A DNA stretch of 64,000 bases, taken from Conchocele bisecta (Eukaryota > Mollusca > Bivalvia > Lucinida > Thyasiridae). Below the pieces are notes generated by a model. The model ran no database searches and was not told the origin of the DNA. It worked only from the letters and a program-made list of their open reading frames with translations. Below, piece by piece: positions 56,651-64,000 of this stretch. Location of the stretch: positions 4,796,036 to 4,860,035 of the forward strand of contig CM055267.1 of NCBI GenBank assembly GCA_029237695.1. The letters are read 5' to 3'. Position 1 is the first letter of the stretch; every line of letters starts with the position of its first letter. The translations under genes and the position numbers were made by a program.

Positions 56651-59600
56651 CACCATTTCGCCAGGCGTAGACACACATAAGAACGATGCAACAACATAAT
56701 ACGGCATTCTGAACATGGGTCAAGTTGACCCGATAAACTATGCCAGCACCAAAGTGTACCATGGCGCTGCACATGGTCGCCTCGGGGCCCCAAGAGACTG
56801 TCTACATCCTGAATATGTACAATAATTACCATCATTATGCCAATCATCTACGTACAATTCTGCGATATGTAAATTATCCCCACTAGAAACGTCCTGATCT
56901 CGTCGTGTACATGTGTCGCCAATGTCAACGATACTTTATTCTGCATAGGCCTACATGAGATATTCGCGCTGTTGCAAAGTAGACGGGTCGTATTTATTGA
57001 CTACCCGTTCCGTGACCTCCTATTTCATGTTCTCCAAACCCTCATCTACAGCAATGCTGTGCAGTTACCTCAGGAACGTGCATGTCCGCGTGCGTACATC
57101 AACGCTGTATAGCATGGCCAGGGACGTTGCATACGTGAGCAATAGTTGGGGCACTGAACGAGACTTTCTACCTAAGCGCATTTGAGAATTTCCCGAAATA
57201 TACCTGTAAGATCCGCGCCTGATATATTGTAAATAGCGTAAGTTATTCAATGACGGCGTAAGTTATTCGGTAAGTTATTCAACTGTCGCCGCCATTTACA
57301 AAATATATTGCAGATGAGATCGAATATATATTTCCGAAATCAATACCTGCGATACGACCGACCATCTGATACACTGGCGCATGTGTAATGGTGTCACGGA
57401 CCACTGTGAAGTACAGTTGGAAGACTCGTACCTGTGACATACAAATACACCCTTTAAAATTACATTACCCCACCCACCTGTGATCGTAATATGCATTATG
57501 TCATACACAGGGTGGTTCAAAATATATGTCCCACTTTGAATATAGATAACTCGTTTTCTAAGTAAGATACTCATTCAAAAGATTAAAGTTTATTACAACG
57601 TAAAATAGTTTACTAATTACATTTGTATATATATTCTAACTTATCACATGAAAACTTTGTTATGTCGCGATTTAACCCATTCCATAAATATGATATGACA
57701 CAGGTGTCATTACACGTGTATCATATCATTTGATTGACTTACCGCATCACCCTAATTACGTATTCGTATTATGTATTTTAAACGCCATTAGAAGCGTCCG
57801 TGACTCACTAAAAATACTGCATTTGTTAGAATGTGCTCCCGTTTAGTAATATGTATAGTGTTTACAAAGAACATGAACCTATTTCTGGCATATTTATAAT
57901 AATGTTATTTGCTACGATTAAAACTAGTTTTCTCTGTCGAGATTTTCAACTTGATGCGAAAATAGTCAATGGCGTACGTCTGCTCACTGAAACGTATTGG
58001 ATGTCTCCAAGTGTTCTGTTCGTTTGCGTTTGAAGTCATGTGCCAGAGGCTCGGTGTATAAATTCTGTGTGACTCGTTTCATGAATATCATATCAAATGG
58101 AAACTCATTTGAGATCCTCTATTAATGACGTCACTACTTTTAGTTATGACGTCACAATATACAATGTATGATATTACTGACATTCCAATAATTCATTGAA
58201 AAGTGGTCGGACACTTTAAGACGAATGTCGAAACGCGATAGAGTCTGAAAATGATGAAGAGATGTTAGGACATGCTATTTGAATCATTAACCTTATACAA
58301 CGGTACTCTTAGGACTGACAGCATGTGGTGGTGTAATGGTATTTTGTAAAGGGCATTTTTTGTCACAGTTCCCAGTCTCTCTCCCATGCCTAATAAAACA
58401 CACACCCGTGTGCCTCTGTTACTGTGGCCCATTCGGACACAGTTGTTGTTCTGCCGCGAACGCCGACACTGGCTCTAATCACATACACGTCTCTCCCCAT
58501 CTGCGCGCCGCCGTAAACTCGGATATTTATTGCATCCTAACGGCATTGCGGGACTTATTTAATCCGAGTAATTGTCGTCTGTCTACATATCACACGTAAC
58601 GGCCAAATCTTACGCAGTCGACATCCAAAACCCGCGGCCCGGGATGGCGGCCGGACTAGATAAACGTGTATCGCCCATCCGAGACCGTGACCCAGATATA
58701 GATTACAAAGTAAGGATTGCGGATTTTACTAATAGATGTGCCTTATTGTGACCAGCTTATACTCAAAACCGTCTAGTCGGTTCAGCGCAAAGTTGTATAG
58801 TAATTGATACTAGCATTTCTGCTATAGATGCCGGTATCCAATTGTGTTCGGCGATTGTCATAGATCGCTTAACGTTGTTATCCAAGCATATTTGCTTGGA
58901 TATAGTCCTTATACAGTTTTTGAGACCTCACATGATTTATGCAAATGAGTAATTGTCGACCAACGAACGTACTTCATGCTTCATGATTCTAGCTACGCCA
59001 CGTGAGAGAGTTCCAAAGCGAGCGGTGCATTATATGAACGTGTCACTCACATTTTTGGCCAGCTACATTTTTTTTCAGCTACAGTTATATTTTTAAAAAC
59101 AGTTTGTGATTTTATAAAATATTAACTGTCGTGTTTCATAATAAATATTTTGTTAGGAAGGTTATATTTTTAGCGCAATGATCGACCGCTCCACATGTAA
59201 TTTATACGTAGTTATACGCCATGAAAAATAGTTCTGATAGTGAGCTAACATTATATTGTGTAGTGTAATACATGTGTTGTTAATTTTTCTGTACGACATT
59301 TATATTACAAAATGTTTATCTGATTTAATATAATATAAACTGACATGTATTAATTTGAGTATATTATTTTTCACGCGCACTGATACAATTAACCTCGTGT
59401 CTCATGAAAAGTAGTTTCCGCCATTTTATGCCGACAAATTACAGAATCGTTTACATAGTCATAGGTCAATGGCTCGATAAAATCCAACATTGGACAGCGA
59501 AATGATGATGATTTAAAACAGAAACATTGTTTTTTGACAGTTACATACCGCATGCTTTAAATAATCATCTTGAGCCATCGATATTATTAATCAGTGTCCA

Positions 59601-59930
59601 TTTTACTTAAAACATCAACTAATCTATAATGACGTTACACAGAAAATGCAGTACGATGCACTTCACAAAGGAAACATTGTCTTAGAGTTTGAATAATTTT
59701 AGGTTCCGCCGAACGAACGAGTTCGCCGAAATATATTTCCGTACAAATCCAAAAACCTATTTATTATATACCCGTTCAACAAAACATGCATCCTAATCAT
59801 TAAATAATCCGATAGTGTGATGAAATGCGACTCTCTATTATTTTTGTTGAACAATCCGAGCGCCTGTGATGGCTTCAGTTTATGCAAATTGACAAGGTCA
59901 TTTCGCGCACCTCAATCGATACAATAATCA
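56651..59930. other. Unassigned intronic DNA
   Basis: No gene was recognised in 3.3 kb. Small items: GTAAGTTATTC occurs three times at 57237-57281, a worn palindrome at 57686-57728 (ATGATATGACAC and inverse), and a very GC-rich patch with GCGGCCCGGGATGGCGGCCGG-like sequence near 58634. 59000-59700 is strongly AT-rich. Confidence 0.4.
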
Positions 59931-60730
59931 GGGGTTGAAATTTCACTCGCCCAGCTCGCCATGGCGAGTGCTTTTTGTGGCGGTCGAGTACTTTCTACAG
60001 GCACTCGCCCAGTTTGGCGAGTGAAAGATTAGGTCAGGATTTTTTTTTTTGGAAGAAATTGCCAATTAATTCCATCGATAACGGCCAACAAATGGTATTA
60101 ATTCAGCGACCATTTGTTGTTTACAGTTTACGTCAATTTGCGGGAAGTAAGATTCAAGCAGTGTCTATGTACACGGTTACGGGTAGAATCTCTAGCGATT
60201 TTGAACACGGTCCATATCGGGAAGTTTAATTCACGGATTATTTGTCGGCTTTACGCGGCCGGGCTAGCAAATAATAGGACTGCGAGTATAGACTAGTGTA
60301 TACGCGGCCACATATATCGTCTCGTATACAGTTGGGTTAACGCGCATTTCAGACGCCGAACATAACGGCTTGGGACGAAACGGTCGGCGCCGGGTCCGAA
60401 ACCATTGAATTTAGTAATTAAGGCAGCACGCAGCGCATGCAAACATAGCCACTATAAATTAAACTAAATCTATGTCACTCAACGCTTATAGAAAATAAGA
60501 AGTGTGCAAGCCTCTGAGCCAATTCGCTGCTATTTGTTTGTTTATGTTCATTTAATACTTAAAATATAAATAACAATAATAGTGAATATGTCTCATACGT
60601 TTTGGTAATGATCATATGTAAAAGCTTTTTTTTATAAATAAGATGCAACATTACAAAAACTGGAAATAGCAATTTATTTTTAAAAAAAAATGGGCGAGTA
60701 ACTTTTTGACCTGGGCAAGTACTTTTTTTT
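59931..60730. mobile_element. Possible hAT-type element remnant (CAGGGGTTGAAATTTC)
   Basis: CAGGGGTTGAAATTTCACTCG at 59931 looks like a hAT terminus. It is followed by repeated ACTCGCC/GGCGAGT palindromes, and GGGCGAGTAACTTTTTGACC near 60692 recalls the same motif. No clear matching right end or target duplication was found. Confidence 0.35.
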
Positions 60731-61101
60731 TATTTTCTACCTACCTTGGCTCAACCTTGGTTGAAGGCCGTTTCTTGTAAGCTAGGCTTGTACTGGCCTA
60801 TTTTAGCGACGTTAAATTGGATAATTGTCTTTGAAACTGGGGGGAGAGCGCAACTAAATCATGGTTAAAATGTCTGTACAATATTTTCACGTGTTGAATT
60901 TGCTGGGTCTCTTCTTCCAGGCGGAGTTGAGTGAACTTTTGAAACTATTTAGTGTGTTCGAATTTACACAATCACTAGGGAGTGCATTCCAGTCTGTGAC
61001 GACTCTTTGAGAGAATACTTTTTGTCGCAACTGCGAAGGATTTCAGGACTTTCAGTCCTTTGATTTTATAATGTTACATACATGTACATCGCTCTATCCT
61101 A

Positions 61102-61506
61102 CGGAGCCCCGCAGGAGACATGGATCTTTTTTGTATTAACTCGTTCCACGAAATAACAATTCGCTCCCTCAATTTATATTTCGTTCCCACGATATAACAA
61201 TTCGTTATTCGTTCCCTCGAATTAACAATTTGTTCCCACGAAATAACAATTCGTTCCCTCGAATTGACAATTCGTTCCCACAAATTAGCAATTCGTTCCC
61301 ACCATAATTCGAGGAAACAAATTGTTATATCGTGGGAACGAATTGTTAAATTGAGGGAACAAATTGTTAATTCGTGGGAACGAATAGTTATCTCGTGGGA
61401 ACAAATAGTTATCTCGTGGGAATGAATTGTTATTTCGTGGGAACGAATTGTTATTTCGTGGGAACGAATTAATAAAAAATAATTCTACGTCCCCTGCGGG
61501 GCTCCG
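61102..61506. mobile_element. Foldback element FB-A, copy 3
   Basis: TA flanks it at 61100-61101 and 61507-61508. The termini are CGGAGCCCCGCAGGAGACAT and ACGTCCCCTGCGGGGCTCCG. The arms of about 21-bp units flip strand near 61305. Arm lengths and unit order differ from copies 1 and 2. Confidence 0.95.
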
Positions 61507-61508
61507 TA

Positions 61509-62400
61509 CTATCCAGCGTATGGTCTCACTGTCTGTTTATCTTATCTTCGCAGTTAGCCAGCTATGAAATACGCTAGTTCCTGCAAATGGCGTCGACAGT
61601 TTACAGCAATTTCGTAACACACACAGAATCCAATTCTGCGACAGGTCTTGAACGTTTCCGCATGTAGCAAATCTGGGAGAGCCTCAGTCGTCAACATTGT
61701 CAACAATCGAACCGTGTGTCATGTTGGTTCGTCCGATTATGAGATGTTTGGAAACTTTGCCCTGTTCTATCACGGCCATTTGTTCAGTACTGTGAAATAG
61801 CTACATCCAGAGATCAGTCATCACTGGGACAGTCGGTGCATAACATCTGTAGCCGATTTCACCAACATTGCTAAGCATACTTATCTAGAGAAGGGAACGA
61901 AGTTCATCTGATGATCTTAACGTTTTAAACTATTAGTATGACCACGATGAACTGCTGCGTTCAGCAACGCAGTTAAAGGCATGATATACGTATGCGACAT
62001 ATCAATTATATTTTGCATATATTCATGGTGAAAAATGAAACATACTTCATTTGTCTGGTAGTGTGCCTAACCCGGCATGTATATACATGTAGCCATGTAG
62101 CCGCATCTGATTGACTCTGGGAAACATGAAAGTGTTATTACTTCGGTAATGTATGTCATTAAGTGGTTGTATGACGTTAATGGGCTCGCAGATCGTGTAA
62201 ATAAACATGCTAGAAATAGGAAAACGATGTAATTTCAAAACAGTTTCTAGGAACGACGTAATTTTCTCGGGAATATTTGATAGATCTCTGTAGAGTAACA
62301 CTAAGTGTGTATATAATACGCGATCTGCTGACGTAATTACAAACGAGAGCGTCACAAATCGGAGCATGGGTTTATTATGTCATGCCTTAGTTATCCATAT
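61509..62400. other. Unassigned intronic DNA
   Basis: No gene or repeat was recognised. Confidence 0.4.
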
Positions 62401-62672
62401 GTGACAGCGATCGGAGAAATGGGGCTGATGATTTTGCGAAAAATGTAGAACCCGATCAGACTGTGCGGATGCATTCACAGTCTGATCAGGATCTACACTT
62501 TTCGCAAAATCATCAGGATCAGGATCTGCACAGTTCGCCATCCAATCAAAGAAACACGTGTCGTGCTTCTAACAAACAATACAGATCGTTATCAGGCTAC
62601 GGTATGTGCTTGAGGATCACGAGTTACACTGGCTACACATCCCATAAGCCCCATTTCTCCAGTAACAGCCAC
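62401..62672. mobile_element. Palindromic MITE, CTCCAGTCAC family, copy 5, next to a splice donor
   Basis: The left end is GACAGCGATCGGAGAAATGG and the right end is CCCCATTTCTCCAGTAACAG. The internal GATCAGACTGTGCGGATGCA and its inverse form a second hairpin. On the minus strand its edge is about 20 nt into the intron after the exon C donor at 62693-62692. Confidence 0.85.
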
Positions 62673-62693
62673 ATCTCGTTAAGTGATGCCTAC

Positions 62694-62855
62694 CTTCTCG
62701 TCGTGTTCGTTGAAGGGCATGTCGCGCACGCTGACCTTGTTGACGGCCTGGGCCACCCCGATCACCTCGCCGTCACTGTCCTTGATGGGCATCGACAGCA
62801 GGCTGTGGGTGCGGTACCCCATCTTCTTGTCGATCTCCTGGTTGAACCGCGAGTC
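62694..62855 (-). CDS. PDE5/PDE11-like phosphodiesterase, exon C (C-terminal half of GAF-A)
   Basis: This 162-nt exon is phase 0 at both ends. The acceptor is GCCATTACAG before 62855 and the donor is AAG|GTAGGC after 62694. It encodes 54 residues starting DSRFNQEIDKKMGYRTHSLL, through SMPIKDSDGEVIGVAQAVNK, ending MPFNEHDEK. The MPI and IGVAQ strands and the NKX(n)FX3DE motif (NK at residues 39-40, F48, D52, E53) are hallmarks of cyclic-nucleotide-binding GAF domains. GAF-A is the allosteric cGMP or cAMP site of PDE5 and PDE11. The exon is about 60% GC. Earlier exons lie beyond 64000. Its acceptor and first 14 bases are the seed of the 34-bp tandem array on the intron side. PDE5 against PDE11 cannot be decided from this part. 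Confidence 0.95.
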
Positions 62856-64000
62856 CTGTAATGGCAGAACGAGACATGAACCGCGAGTCCTGTAATGACA
62901 GAACGAGACATGAACCGCGAGTCCTGTAATGACAGAAACGAGACAGAACCTAACGACGAGTCCTGTAATGAACGAACGAAGACAATACGCGAGTCCTGTA
63001 TGCAGACCGGCTACGCGAGTCCTGTGAATGACAGAAACGAGAACAATGACGCCGAGTCTGTATGAACAGAACAGACTGGTCACCGAATCCTGTAATGAGA
63101 CGAGACAATGACGCGAGTCCTGTAATGCAGACGACGACAATAGAACAAGATCCTGTAATGCAGAACAGAACGAAGACATGAACTGCGATCCTGTAATGTC
63201 AAGAACGAACACCAACGACGCGAGTCCTGAATGGCAGAATGAGACGACACCGCCAGTCCTGTAATGGCAGTAACGAGACATGAATCATCGATGAGTCTGC
63301 AATGGTCGTAACGAGACATGAATCAAACGAGTCTGCAGTACGAAACCAATGACAGAACGAGACATGAACCACGAGTCCTGTAATGGCAGAACGAGATATG
63401 AACCAACCACGAGTCATGTAATGACAGAACGAGACATGAACCGCGAGTCTTGTAATGACAGAACGAGACATGAACCACAAGTCATGTAATGTCGGAACTA
63501 GACATGAGCCACGAGTCCTGTAATGGCAGAACGAGACATGAACCACGCACGAGTCCTGTAATGGCAGATGAACTACGAGTCATGTAATGGCAGAACGAGA
63601 CATGAACCGCGAGTCCTGTAATGGCAGAACGAGACATGAACCACGAGACATGTAATGGCAGAACGAGACATGAACCGCGAGTCCTGTAATAACAGAACGA
63701 GACATGAACTACAGGTCCTGTAATTTCGGAACGAGACATGAGCCAACAGTCATGTAATGGCAGAACGAGACATGAACCACGAGTCCTGTAATGGCAGAAT
63801 GAGACACGAACCGCGAGTCCTGTAATGGCAGAACGAGACATGAATCATTCATGAGTCCTGTAATGGTAAAACGAGACATGAACCGTGAGTCCTGTAATGG
63901 CAGAACGAGACATGAACCGCGAGTCCTGTAATGGCAGAACGAGACATGAATCATGAGTCCTGTAATGGCAGAACGAGAACATGAAATCAATGAGTCCGTT
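62842..64000. repeat. 34-bp minisatellite built from the exon C splice acceptor
   Basis: On the plus strand the unit is TGAACCGCGAGTCCTGTAAT then GGCAGAACGAGACA, repeated about 33 times and running off the window. On the gene's strand each unit reads pyrimidine tract, ATTACAG, then GACTCGCGGTTCA, so it holds the intron end plus the first 14 coding bases of exon C. The unit next to the exon is the true acceptor. About 62940-63340 is disordered by many single-base indels, while both sides are regular. All three minus-strand frames lack stops in the consensus unit. Confidence 0.95.

Overview
The window reads as nuclear DNA of an invertebrate, most likely a bivalve mollusc. It is AT-rich, has no compact genes, and is filled with inverted-repeat elements (MITEs), minisatellites and decayed retrotransposons. 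Several palindromic families, such as the one ending in CCATTTCTCCAGTCAC, look like repeats I recall from clam genomes; that placement is from memory and not searched.

The main result is that almost the whole window lies inside one gene on the minus strand. Three coding exons with clean splice sites (62694-62855, 52673-52762, 38480-38617) join in frame, all phase 0. They encode the end of a GAF-A domain with its NKX(n)FX3DE motif, the linker helix, and the start of GAF-B of a PDE5/PDE11-family cyclic nucleotide phosphodiesterase. The introns between them are 9,910 and 14,055 bp. At least 38.4 kb of the next intron fills the left side of the window. Upstream exons lie beyond 64000, and the rest of GAF-B and the catalytic domain lie left of position 1.

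Introns, left to right. 1-1501 is the 3' end of a LINE. 1.5-12.9 kb is a mosaic of MITEs and unassigned DNA, with one foldback element at 7.8-8.2 kb and a minisatellite at 10.2 kb. 13.0-14.6 kb holds a broken LINE split by a satellite-like array and pogo-like MITEs. A mariner fragment lies at 17.4 kb. A 1.8-kb foldback element at 19.2-21.0 kb has a near-identical copy at 39.5-41.2 kb. 22.1-23.8 kb is a 35-bp minisatellite followed by a second short-unit foldback. 24.4-32.2 kb is mostly MITEs and palindromes. 32.2-33.2 kb is a 35-bp minisatellite rich in E-box palindromes, and 33.3-37.4 kb is a 57-bp minisatellite of about 73 units.

Within the exon B to exon A intron, on the same strand as the host gene, lies a second coding unit (42466-47304). 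It is an intronless gene of about 1,600 codons with two N-terminal CxxC...HxxxC zinc-binding modules, a long unrecognised middle, a FEN1/PIN-like acidic motif set and a C-terminal cysteine-rich CXC-like motif. It carries three in-frame stops and four single-base frameshifts. It looks like a decaying copy of a dispersed, transposon-like gene family that I cannot name.

Two minisatellites (49.8-52.2 kb) lie beside exon B. Exon C is abutted by a 34-bp minisatellite (62.84-64.0 kb) whose unit is the exon's own 3' splice site plus its first 14 coding bases, so the host gene faces roughly thirty decoy acceptors.
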